DNA from: Brachypodium distachyon
Taxonomy: Eukaryota > Streptophyta > Magnoliopsida > Poales > Poaceae
Assembly (NCBI RefSeq): GCF_000005505.3
Contig: NC_016131.3
Location: 26,775,001-26,839,000, forward strand
Direction: 5' to 3'
DNA: 64,000 bases
In this document: piece by piece, positions 22,822 to 33,889 of the stretch
How positions within the stretch are numbered: position 1 is the first letter of the stretch
Layout: each line of letters begins with the position of its first letter
The notes under the pieces: generated by a model
What the model saw: only the letters and a program-made list of their open reading frames with translations
What the model was told of the DNA's origin: nothing
The model's database searches: none
Made by a program: the position numbers and the translations under genes

Positions 22822-25214
22822 ATGGCTCAAGCTGCAAGGCTGAATTTAAGAATGCAGAAAGAGATTAAACTTCTGCTGAGCGATCCACCTCCTGGTGTCT
22901 CTCTTAATCTGTCTGAAGATGAAAGGGCAGTTTCATCTTTATCGAGCATCGAGACCAGTATGTTCTTGTCGTCCTTACTATTTACTAATTACTGCATATG
23001 CCCCCACCTCCCACCCACCAATATATATAAAGAATGGCTAGATTTGCCATTCCAACTATTTTTCTTCTCAATTTGATGTGGCTTCCCTACTCATTAAATG
23101 AAGGAATTGAGGGACCTGAGGGAACAGTTTATTCAAAAGGAGTTTTTGTTCTGAAGATTCAGATTCCTGAAAGGTTTGTTTTGATCATGATGGAAGCCAG
23201 CCCCCTTCCCTTTATCATTACATATTCTGACAACCACGCTTTTGCTAAGATACAGATATCCTTTTCAACCTCCCAATGTGACTTTTGTTACTCCAATCTA
23301 TCATCCCAACATTGACAATGGAGGACGCATTTGCCTTGATATTCTAAATTTACCTCCGAAGGTAATTTATACGAACTATTTTATGACTAGATGAATTATC
23401 TTGCACATAAAGGTAGTCCTGAAATATCAACATTTTTTGTATAAATAATGAATACTGATATGTAGGGTGCCTGGCAACCATCACTCAACATTTCTACTGT
23501 TTTGACAAGCATTGGTCTGCTTCTAAGTGAGCCAAACCCTGATGATGGGCTGATGGCTGAAATAGTAAGTACTTCTTTCTGGAAGAAAATAGAAGTACAT
23601 TTGTGTGCCATTAGCACGCACAACAAATAGTAAGTACGTACAAGCTTTTGCTTCATAATTCAACCATGTTTTTGTTTTCTGTTGCAGAGTCGAGAGTACA
23701 AATACAACAGACAAGTGTTTGACATAAATGCTCGGTCATGGACTGAGAAATATGCTAACCCAGCAGCAGTTGGCACAAGTGGCTGGAGCTCTTTAGATGT
23801 TTCAGTTCTGGTAAAAAAGCATTGGAAATTCTAATCGCCATTTTGACGTGTTCTAGTTCCAACGGTACAGATATTTCTACGGATGCTTACTTGAACTTAT
23901 TGTGTATTCTGATGTTCGTAGGCACAGAACACACAGGTGGAGGAAAAGCAGAACCTGGAATCTTTGCCAGAAGCTTGTAATAAAGATTCTGAAGGGAGTC
24001 GAAAGAAGAGGCGGTTACTTGGTATGAAGTTATCACTAAAATCAGAAGGATCTGAAGAGAATGCCACCGCTCGTAAGCAGGATACGATGGCAGGCCACTT
24101 GCCATCGACAGCAAGATCCAGTGTTCCTACTATATGCTTGTCTGATGTTTCTGTCAAACGGGATACTACTTCCAAAAACATGTCTGTCTGTGCAGATAGT
24201 GGAGTGATTTCAAAGAAAGGATACCAAGCAAATAGAAAGAACTTGCAGTTACTTGGGCAGAGACTTTCTGTTAGATCAGAGGCTCCTAACCAAACTAGGA
24301 GTTGCAGCGTGGGAGATAAGTTAACTAATCATCTTCCAGTATCAGCATCCGATACTAAAGACCATGTCACACAATCTTCTGATGATGTGTTAGCGAAGAG
24401 TATGGCAAAGAGCATTGATGGATCGTCAGATTGTGTGTCTAAATTATCAGAAGGAAAGATAACAGATGTGAGATCGCATGGTCAGAAGATGCCATTGAAA
24501 TTGGTAAAGCTTGAAAGCAAAAGCAATGATCAGAAGGAAAATATGGCTCCAGATCATCTTCCTTCACTGTCAGGTTTCAACAGTCTGCAGAAAAGGTCCA
24601 CAGATGTTTCAAGGAAAAATTCTATTGGAGGTGCTGATATGATTCAGCAGCATTCTCATACCGAACATGTACATCCAATTACCCAGCTGGTACCAAATAG
24701 AGAATGCAACCAAGGTCGAAAGAAGCTGAGTGCACTAAGTAAGAGGCTGTCATTGAAATCTGAGCTGTCTGGGATGGAAAGGACCAGCGACAAGGGGCAT
24801 AAGCTAGCTGATTGTTCTGGTGATAGGAAGCCCAATGAAGCGCCACCATCAGCTCCAGTCCCCGTAAGTCAAAAGATGGACTCGGGCTCTGTTGATTCAC
24901 AGAAGAGCGTCAGCCAAAGCAATTCTCCCATCAAACAAAATGCAACAGCCAGGAAAAATGCCATTGGTTCACACCGTGAAGATAGCACAGGCCTTGTTCG
25001 TCCACAGAAAATTGTGGGCCAAAGCAATTGTTCCATCAAACAAAATGCAACACCGGTGGAGAATGTTGTTTCTTCCATCAAACAAAGTGCAGTACCAGTG
25101 GAGAATGCTGTTGTTTCAGACAGCGAAGATAGTGCAGACGAGCGTGAGAAAAGGCCTTCAAGATCGAAGTTATCATTGATGAAGAGGCGGTTGGCTGGAA
25201 AGCTCAGAAGCTAA
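22822..25214 (+). CDS. UBC37: Ubiquitin-conjugating enzyme E2, UBE2T/UBC37 type, with a long tail
   Basis: Six exons, 22822-22957, 23104-23173, 23256-23361, 23466-23564, 23688-23810 and 23922-25214, join in frame to 608 residues. The E2 fold occupies about residues 1-155: start [19 protein letters not shown], the HPN motif (YHPNIDNGG), catalytic Cys95 (codon 23332-23334, in GRICLDIL), and [15 protein letters not shown]. This matches UBE2T, the E2 that works with FANCL in Fanconi-type DNA interstrand crosslink repair; plant members are classed as UBC37. The single large last exon adds a basic, Ser-rich, probably disordered tail of about 430 residues carrying repeated [12 protein letters not shown] motifs. 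Human UBE2T is under 200 residues, so the tail is a plant elaboration. Function is inferred from the family; role and location of the tail are unknown. Confidence 0.9.
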
Positions 25215-25490
25215 TCTCAACCTATAAACATAACTTTGGATGCTGCCGCCATAAAAACCCTTTGAAGATGAAGATGGCTGGTTAGTAAATCACCTGTGTT
25301 GTTTCTGGGTAGATGATGCACGTTTTGATTATCGATATCTTTCCCTATGTCGTGGGGGACCGTTGGAGACTGACTGTTGTAGGTAGCATCTACATATTCT
25401 GGTTGGAACCCAAGTGTAAGCACTGGCAAGTGCATTAATTTGCCTTGTTAATATATTTTCCATCATCATGCTGCTTTGGCTGACTTGTTG
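25215..25490 (+). other. UBC37 3' UTR
   Basis: AT-rich, non-coding sequence between the E2 stop codon and the GC-rich start of the LINE. It is probably the 3' UTR of the E2 gene. Confidence 0.5.
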
Positions 25491-25681
25491 CATGACAACA
25501 ACAAGGTCTCAATTCTCTCGGAACCACGCGGGGCAACTAGGCGACCAGTGCTTCCTCCGCGCCGGCACTCCGGCGACGGCGTCCACCTCACTCCAGCCCC
25601 TGCGGCCTCCTCCCGACTCCTCCCCTCCCTCCCCCACCGCCTCCCTCCTCTCCCGTTCTTCCCCTTTCCCCTGCCCCCTCC

Positions 25682-28054
25682 TTGATGGCGTCTCCTTCCC
25701 GTCTGTCGACCATGGAGCGGCGGTGGAGAGCGGCGAGCCCGTCATCTGTCGAGGAGGGCTCGGCGCGGTCCTACTGCGAGGTTCTCCACAGTCGGAGCCC
25801 GCCGGTGGGGGGGTGCCCTCAGGAGAGGGCGCCTCCCGTGGTGTGCGCGCCACCTGTTCGACGAATTGCCTCCTTGGTAGTTCGGTCTGAACAGGGCACG
25901 GCGGCTGCTGGTTCTGCTACGGCTGGGAAGGGCTGAGACGCTCAAGACCAACAAGAAGAAGCGGCACCGCCTCCAGGCCCCCTTGCCGGCCTCGACGGTG
26001 CGCCAGGACCTGGCGGCTGAGCTTGCCGGCCTGTGCTTCAACTGCCTCGCCGGCGACCATATCGCGGCCTTCTGCCCCAATCCTACGAAGTGCCTTCGCT
26101 GCAAGGGCGAGGGCCATGTCGCGAGGGCCTACAGGTCGAGGCGTACCCCCTCTCGCTCCCCTTCGGCGACAGTGGCCGCGGCGCGCCTCCCCTAGGCCCG
26201 GCCCTGATCCGTGGTGGCAGCGTCTCGAGCCGGCGCTTCTTGCGCGGCTGGGGCCGGCTGCCTCGGCTCCGGCGGCTGTGGTTGCGGCCCCGGTGGTGGT
26301 CGAGGCTGCCCCATCCCCGGCGGTGTGGTTGAGGCGGTTTCGGCTCCCGTGGCTGTGCCACCGCCGCCGGCAGTGCCAGAGGCTCTGGCCCTGCCGCGGG
26401 GTGCGGCTTCTCTGCGCCCTCGAGTGGAGACTTGCATCCTTCGAACGACGGCGGCGGTGGATGATGCGGAGGCTGCCTTGGCATGGAGCCTGGTGGTCCG
26501 GGTGGTCGGGACGCGGCCGCGAGTGCCACTCTCTTCTGTCACAACGGCAATCTGCAGTCGATTCCCGGCGCTGGGGGGTGCTTTCACCACTCACCGGTTT
26601 TGGCCGGACGACTTCCTAGTCATCTTCCGCTCCAAGGCCGGCCGGGATGCGGTGTTGGCGGCCGAGGTGGTGGGAGGGCGTGGCTTCACTCTCAACTTCG
26701 CCCCCTGGAACAGGTTTCGCTAGGCTGTGGGGAGAACCCTCCCGTTCCGTGTGCACCTGGAACTGGAGGGCATTCCGCCGCATGCATGGAGCGACGAGTC
26801 GGCGATGGCGATTCTTGGCTCGTCGTGCAAGGTGGAGCGACTAGGGTCGGAAACGGCCTCTAAGGCCGACATGGGTCGCTTCAGGGTCTTTGCCTGGACT
26901 GCCGACCCGTCGTCGATTCCCCGGGAGAAGATCCTTCAGATCGAGGAGCCTCCGAGCTTCGTGGACGATGAGATGGACGACTTGCTCGTGCCCCAGGAGC
27001 AGCTGGTCCCCACGGAGGTCAAGTTGCTGGATTACAGCGTGCTCATTCACCTGCTTCAGACCGAGGAGGTGGGTGAGCTCACGGACCGCACATCTTCGGA
27101 TGAGTGGCCATCGAACGACGGGGGCAGTGGCCACAACGGGGATCCCCAGCAGCTGCTTGGCTCGGGCTGGGATGCGCGGGGCCTAGGCGCAACTCCTTCG
27201 CCTGCTCGCGCGATCGCGTGGACTACGACGACTTCGGTGATCGCTCTCAACGGGAGGAGAGCTACGGTCGCCGCAGGATGGTGGGATTCACCTCCAGCCC
27301 CCTGGCGGCGGAGGCACAAGAGTTCTGGTCGGCTCATCTCCACCGCGAGTCTGCGGATGAGCCAGTTCTCTCGGGGTCTTCGACGATGGAGTCAACGGTG
27401 TCGGATGGCTGGGACCCGATGCGGCTTGAGGCATCCCTCGAGTCTCCGGTGTGGGCCGACGTGGAGGGATCCGGTTCGCCGCCACCCGCTGGTCTCAGAT
27501 CTGACCCGCTTCCATTGGGGGAGTGCCCGGACGAGTGGGCTTCCGGCACGACTGATGACGTGACGGCCATGAGCATGTTCACGGTGAGCTTAATGCCGGT
27601 CGGCTCACCGGCTCGGCCAGCGTCGCGCGAGGTTGATTCGAAGGTTGTTGAGCCGTGCCCGGGCGTGGAGGTGACGGACGCCCAGGTGACGAGCGGGGGC
27701 GAGGTCGAGCGCTTTAACGCGATGACTCGGCGGGCCACGGCCCACATCCTCGCTCGGCCTGTGCCAAGGTGCATGCGGAAGAAGTCGGTTGCGGCCTCCT
27801 CTCCCCGTCGCAATCGCCGACTTGCTGGGCGGATGGCTTCGCCGGCCGGCGTGAGCAGGCAGCAGCGGGTGCTGATGCACCGCTTGGGCATTGCGAGAGA
27901 GGGGGAGCGCATCGGTGAGGAGGCGCTTCAGGCCTACGCACAGCTCTTCGCGAAACCCCTCAGTCAGTCGCAGATCTCGGCCATCGTGGCTCTCTTTGGC
28001 TGGGAGAATGAGCCCTTGCCGCTTGAGGAAGCTGGCGATGGGGTGATAGTTGGT
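25682..28054 (+). pseudogene. LINE ORF1 (gag-like, DUF4283 and CCHC zinc knuckles)
   Basis: Starts near ATG 25682 (MASPSRLSTMERRW). Frames after the TGA at 25933-25935 encode two CCHC knuckles (CFNCLAGDHIAAFC and CLRCKGEGHVA) around 26034-26125. A DUF4283-like segment (FRVHLELEGIPPHAWSDESA, about 26740-26810) follows in another frame. The long frame ending near 28054 holds the C-terminal part, with a Ser/Gly-rich linker. Knuckles before the DUF4283-like segment is an unusual order for plant L1 ORF1, and together with several frame changes may reflect rearrangement. RNA binding is inferred from the knuckles. The product is not expressed intact. Confidence 0.75.
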
Positions 28055-28104
28055 TGACTCCTACTGGGGTGGTTGGCCTTAGGCCATGGATTGTGGGCTC
28101 GACA

Positions 28105-31100
28105 ATGTCGGAGCCGAATGTAAGCCTGTTGGTGTGGAATGTGCGTGGCCTTAATTCACGGGCCAAACGCACGGTTGTGAGACAAGTGGTAGCTTCTTCT
28201 GGAGCTAATGTAATAGGACTTCAAGAAACTAAATTAAGCGTTATTTCTCTGTACCTTGTGGCTGAGTGTCTCGGACCGGCGTTTGATTCCTTTGCCTACC
28301 TTCCGGCGCAGGGGACACGTGGGGGCATCCTGGTGGCATGGAAGAGTGTGGAGGTGTCCCTCACTAATCCGTAGATCACCGAGAACGCCGTCACGCTTTG
28401 TGTGAAGGCGGGTGTGCGGGATGGCTAGTGGTTGACTGTGGTTTACGGACCACAAAGTGATGACGACAAGCTACTCTTTTTAGAGGAGCTTAGGGACATC
28501 AGGGATATCCATGCCGAGCCATGGGTTCTTGCAGGGGATTTCAACATGATTGTGGATCCTAGCGACAAGAGCAATGAGAACATCAACCGGCGGATGATGG
28601 GCAAGTTCCGGCGTGCTACAGGGAGCTGGAGCTGAAGGAGATGTACCTTAATGGTCGTAGATACACGTGGTCGAACAAGCGTGAGCATGCCACGCTTGAG
28701 AAGCTGGACAGGGTCTTCTCCTCGGTGGACTGGGATTCGAGTTCGCCGGACTCCTCCTTGTCGGCCCTCAGTACGTCCACTTCGGACCACTGTCCCCTAT
28801 TGTTGGGCTTGGAGGCCCAGTTGTTGCGAGGCCGGAGGTTCATCTTCGAGAGCTTTTGGACTCAGGTTGAGGGGTTTCTGGGTGTGGTTCGCGCAGCCTG
28901 GAACTCGGGACCGGCTGTGCACAAGCCCTTCAAGTGTCTGGATGGCCGACTTCGGGCTGTGGCGAAGCGCTTGAGAAGCTAGAGTGATAGATTCATTGGC
29001 GACACGAAGCTCCAGATTTCGGTGGCCATGGAGGTCATTTTGAGACTTGACATGGCAATGGATTCGCGCCCCTTGTCGGAGGAGGAGCGTGGGCTGCGCC
29101 GGCTTCTCAAGAGGAAGTTGCTGGGTCTCGCCTCCCTGGAGCACACGATTGCGCAACGGCGGTCCCGATTGCTTTGGCTTCGAGAGGGCGATGCGTGTAC
29201 CAAGTTCTTCCACCTGCATGCGAGTCACCGCGGGAGGAAAAACTTTGTGTCCCACTTGCTCGTTGATGGTGTCTTGGTGTCAGAGCATGAAGCCAAGGCG
29301 GCCGCAGTGGATGAGTTTTTCCAGGCCTTGCTAGGAGATTCTCCCCAAAGGGGCTTCTCCCTCGACCTGGACTTCCTCGGGGTGCTAGGCTGCGACCTTA
29401 GCTCGTTGGAGGATGACTTCACGGAGGAGGACATCTGGGCTGCTATCCGATCCCAGGAGCTCGACAAAGCGCCTGGACCGGACGGCTTCTCTGGCCGTTT
29501 TTTCGTGGCCTGCTGGGAGGTCGTCATGGACGACGTGGTGGCGGTCTTCCGTGCTCTGGCATGACTTGATGCGCGTGGAATGCATAGGGTTAATCAAGCG
29601 CTTATCACCCTTCTCCCAAAGAAGCAGGATGCCGTTGAGGTCCGCGACTTTCGCCCGGTCAGCCTCATCCATAGCGTGGCGAAGTTGTTTGCCAAAACCT
29701 TGGCCAACCGGGTCACGCCTCACCTGCCTATGTTGGTTGGACCCCACCAGAGCGCGTTCATCAAGGGTCGTTGCTTGCATGATAACTTCATGCTCATCCA
29801 GGGGATGGTGAGAAGGCTACATGCTTTGAAGATCGACACTGTCCTCCTCAAGCTTGATATCACTAAGGCCTTCGATACCGTTGATTGGGCCTTTCTGCTC
29901 GAGGTTCTGGAGCACCGGGGATTTGGATCCCGCTTTAGGGCGCGGATTTGTGTCCTTCTTTCTTCGGCCACGACGCGGGTTCTTCTCAATGGGTTCCTTG
30001 GCGACACGATCGTCAACAGGAGGGGCTTGCGGCAGGGCGACCCGCTGTCTCCCATGCTCTTCATCCTGGTCATGGATGTGTTGCACTACCTTATGATGAA
30101 GGCGGAGGAGGAAGGGATACTCTCTCGCTTGGCGGGTGGTCTTCGACACCGGACATCCCTCTTCGCAGACGATGTGGTCACCTTCCTGCGGCCCACGCCG
30201 TCGGATCTCCACGCGTGCTCGGCCGTCGTCAGCGACTTTGGGGTGGCCTCTGGTCTGTGCACGAACTTCGCGAAGTGCTCGGCTCACCTGATTCGATGCT
30301 CCGAGGAGCAGCATGAGCTGGTGAGCTCACAGCTGAGTTGTGAGGTTCGCGCCTTCCCGTGCACATACCTGGGTCTTCCCCTGGGGATTCGCAAGCAGTC
30401 GGCAACCCAGCTTGCACCGCTTGTGGACCGTGTGGAGTCGCGCCTAGCCTCGTGGAAGGCGCCTCTCTTATCCAAGGGTGGCCGACTCATCCTAGTCAAA
30501 TCTACTCTCACTGCGATGCCGGTTCACTCGATGATGGCGCTGGACTTGCCAGTGAAAACCATCAAGGGCGTGGAGAAGATCTGTCGTGGCTTCCTTTGGA
30601 AAGGGAGGAAGGACGTCCATGGTGGCCATTGTGTGGTGGCTTGGCCCTCGGTGTGCATGCCTAAGCAGTTTGGTGGTCTTGGCATTCCCAACCTCTCTCT
30701 CTCTCCTGAATGCGGCTTTGCGGGTGCGTTGGAGGTGGCTCGAGAGAGTCGACCACACCAAGTCGTGGCTGGAGCTCAGCTTTCGATCCTCGAAGTTGGT
30801 GGATGCCATCTTTGAGGCGGCCACTTCCTCTCGGATTGGGGACGGTCGGGACACTCTCTTCTGGACCGACAGGTGGCTGGATGATGGTAGGATCCGGGAC
30901 CGCTTCCCTTCGCTGGTAGCGGCTGTTCGCCCCCGCGTCTTACGCACTCGCTCGGTTAGGGATGGAGTTGCGGGGGCCTGGATCTCGGATGTGGGGCCAG
31001 ACTTGGGCGTGGAGGCCATTGGCGAGTTCCTGATTCTGTCGGAGCGGCTCCTGCGTTTCCAGCTTCTGGATGATGGGCGCGACACCTTGCCGTGGAACTG

Positions 31101-31680
31101 GACCAGTCATGGCTCTTACTCGGCCAAGTCGGCGTACTCCGGTCTCTTCGCTGGGAAGATGGCGGATCCACTGGCCGGGCCGGTTTGGCATTCCAGGACC
31201 CCTATGCGGTGTCGCTTCTTCGCTTGGCTCGCGGTCCGTAACCGCTGCTAGACGGCCGATAAACTCCAGTGGCGGGGCTTGCCGCATCCTGCCCGGTGCC
31301 CGCTTTGCGATCAGGAGCCGGAGACGATCTCACACCTGTTGTTGGGGTGTGTGGTGGCGAGACAAGTTTGGGGGCCCATTCTCACACTGTGGGGGCGCCC
31401 GGATTGGATGCCCGTGGGCGACTCGAATATCCGCGAGTGGTGGGCCTCCGTTTCGGTTCCTCACAAGGTCCAGAAGGACTTCAGGACCGCGGTCACCCTG
31501 GTTCTTTGGTCTATCTGGAGGCACCGGAATGATGTGGTTTTTAATGGCGCTTCTCCATCCTGCTGGTGCATTCTCAACCATGTTCTCCAGGAGGCCGTCC
31601 GGTGGGAGCAAGCCCATCTGTGTAGGGGGAATTTTGACTTGTCAGGCCTTAGGGCGAGTGGGTTGCTTGTAGTAGTGTAG
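28105..31680 (+). pseudogene. LINE ORF2 (endonuclease, reverse transcriptase)
   Basis: From ATG 28105 an APE-type endonuclease starts (LLVWNVRGLNSRAKR, LQETKL, GDFNMI). The reverse transcriptase spans about 29450-30500: FRPVSLIHSVAKLFAKTLAN, QSAFIKGR, LKLDITKAFDTVDW, GLRQGDPLSPMLF and the catalytic FADD. A zf-RVT domain (CPLCDQEPETISHLLLGC) lies near 31300. The frame is broken by stops at 28372, 28426, 28980, 29562 and 31249 and by frameshifts near 28620 and 30700. The element cannot move by itself. Domain order is that of plant L1/Karma-type LINEs. Confidence 0.92.
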
Positions 31681-32080
31681 AATTTTTTGTTTGTTTGTGC
31701 CACTTGTGGCGTTGTAGCCGTTTTAACGGCGTTGTACTGGCCGTCTGGCCCCTTCTTCTATAATAGATGATGCAACTGGTTGCATTCTTGAAAAAAATGT
31801 TTCTGGAAAGAAAGGTCAAGCACCTCGTTCACTCAGTGATCCATGCAAAACCCAGTATATACCTGACTTCTCAGGATTATTTCAGTGTACATCAATCAGT
31901 CAGACCATACACAATACACACATATTGTTTGTTCTGCCCTATAGGGAAAACACACTGCAGCAGTAGTAGTAAACAGGACACGCGTGACACGCCTGTCTAT
32001 TTTACATAAGAAAGGAAAAATCCATCCACAGATTAAGAACAGGTTCTGAGAGGAGGAAGGGTTGGACTGGGAGAAGAGAG

Positions 32081-33766
32081 CTATTTTGTTGTTGCTTTGG
32101 TGGTGGCGGAGGAGGAGGAGAGGGAAGGGTAGAGGCGGAAGAGTTTGCGGGCGGAGACGGCGGCGAGGACGGCGGTGCCGGCGGCGGCGAGCATGCCGCA
32201 GGCGAGGCTCCCGGCGACCTGCTCGCAGAAGCGGGTGTAGATGTTGCAGAGCTTGTTCCACTGCAGCGCGCGCTCCCCTTCCAGCGCGATCACGCACGCC
32301 TGCGCCGCCGCCACTGTCACCGCGAATACCATGTAAGCGCAACCCTGCAAGCAGAAGCAGCAAACAATATTTCTTACTCTTAGCTCCCTTCAGCACTTCA
32401 CTTGGTAAGGGGCCGGGCTCTTTGATTCAAACTAGTACTCCCTCCGTCTCACGCAGCAGCGAGTGACGTGAATTTGTACAGGTATTTATACAAATCCGTC
32501 AAAAAAATTTCGGAGGGAGTACAAATTTAGGAGTTCCTCCTATCCAAATCACTTTGATTCGTAGGATTGAATCGTTTGAAAGCCGATGCACTGTCATTAA
32601 TTGATGGGAGCATAAGTGCTTTTGCACGGAGCGGCGAACTGTACCGTCGATCGATCTCACTGATGGATACTAACCGATTGATGGAAACAGTTGGGTGTGA
32701 ATGTAGTAGCTGCAACCAACGCCGTGCAGTCTTTGTCGGAGTGGCGTGTATGGTGTCTGGGTTTACTGACTACGCCGTCGGCTGCAGGCAGGCAGAAGCA
32801 ATACTAACTATAGTAATATGTTGACGCGGCTAGAAAGATGGTAGTAGCCAGTTACCATTTGCGGCGACGTGATATGAACTGAGAGCTCAGTGCTAACGGT
32901 TTCCTGTAGCAAGTGAGTTCATCAAGTAAGTGAAAGTTGGTTAACTAGGTAGCTCCTGTCGTCCTCAAGCAATCAATAAAGCTGCCAGCGGAGTTCAGTG
33001 AGTGAGTGGGTGCAGTCTCTTGTCACTAGTATTCAGATGATCAATTCAGCCACCGGCCGATCGATCGATGAAACATTGAAAGAACATAAATTGCTGCTCA
33101 AAAACAGTTTGTTGGTTAGCCGCGCGCTCAATCCCTCCACAAGCAAAAAAAAAAACTACTGGATCTAGGTAGCTAAGCTAGGAACCGGAAAGAAAGAAGA
33201 AAATGGAGAGCTACAATTCACAAGCTTGTGTGATGGATGATCAGTTGAGAAATCTTAATTACTGCTCAAAACCAGTGTGTTAGGTAAACAAACTTGTACT
33301 TGTACTGAATACTAGTACTCCAGTAGAAATGATCGAGTACTGGATCTAGGTAGCTAGCTAGTTAACCTTTAGGAGCTGGGAAGAAAACTGAAGAACTAAT
33401 ATTCCGGGGATTAATTACTAGACGGGTATAACAACAACAGTAATTAAGTACCTTGTCAAGGAGGAGGCAAGTCCATGCCAGAGCCTTGCTGCTGCTGCTG
33501 TTCCTGTTCGGGCCGCATGGGCCGTGGGCTTCGGCGGAGGAGAAGCGGGCCAGGTAGAGGCATCGGAGGAGATGCAGGAGGTGGTACCCGGCGGCGGCGG
33601 AAGCGGCGAGGGCGAGCACCCAGAGCGCCTGGACGTCCCTGACGGTGGCCTTCTTCCTGATGAGCAGCACCGTCTCCGTCTGCGTGTCCAGCCCCACCAG
33701 CAGCGCCGCCGCCGCCGCCAGCGCCGCAACCGCGCCCCGCGCCATCCCCTCCGCCTTCGCCTCCAT
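32081..33766 (-). CDS. CASP-like membrane protein (CASPL, group 2 type)
   Basis: Two exons on the minus strand, 33766-33452 and 32344-32081, join in frame to 192 residues. CASP-like proteins are four-helix plasma-membrane proteins; founding members scaffold the Casparian strip, and most CASPLs have no known role. Here the first helix is [20 protein letters not shown], an Arg/Lys-rich cytosolic loop precedes the second helix ([20 protein letters not shown]), the third is [20 protein letters not shown], and the fourth is [17 protein letters not shown], with the conserved [20 protein letters not shown] between the last two. The donor lies after LLLDK (GTACTT), the acceptor TTGCAG precedes GCAYMV. 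A TATAAAA box lies 115 bases upstream. Subgroup 2 (2C-like) is a best guess. Confidence 0.88.
32438..32519. mobile_element. Short Stowaway MITE in the CASPL intron
   Basis: Begins CTCCCTCCGTCTCAC after TA and ends TTTCGGAGGGAG before TA, 82 bases in all. It lies inside the 1.1-kb intron of the CASP-like gene. The size, terminal inverted repeats and TA duplication fit Stowaway (Tc1/mariner-type) MITEs. Confidence 0.85.
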
Positions 33767-33880
33767 CGCCGTCGGTCTATCTGTCTGTCTATCTATCGGG
33801 CTTCGATCGCTTCTAAGCTCTAGCTAGCTAACGCGCGCGCTGTGTCGAGGGGCCGGGAGCTGCGCGGGAGAGTGTTCTTC

Positions 33881-33887
33881 TTTTATA
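33881..33887 (-). promoter_or_regulatory. TATA box of the CASPL gene
   Basis: TATAAAA on the minus strand, about 115 bases upstream of the CASPL start codon. Confidence 0.6.
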
Positions 33888-33889
33888 GG

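Larger units (their letters stand above)
25500..31797 (+). mobile_element. L1-type LINE (non-LTR retrotransposon), degenerate
   Basis: About 6.3 kb of GC-rich sequence holding ORF1 with a zinc-knuckle region and ORF2 with endonuclease, reverse transcriptase and a C-terminal zinc-binding reverse-transcriptase tail, ending in a short A7 tract at 31791-31797. Both ORFs are broken. The 5' edge is placed where composition changes from AT-rich UTR to GC-rich DNA and is uncertain by about 50 bases or more. No convincing target duplication was found next to that edge. The element separates the UBC37-like gene from the convergent CASP-like gene. Confidence 0.92.

Noticed and set aside
31896..32396. 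A 166-codon minus frame over the CASPL last exon
   Set aside because: It is in a different frame from the conserved CASP-like helices and reads as Arg-rich text.
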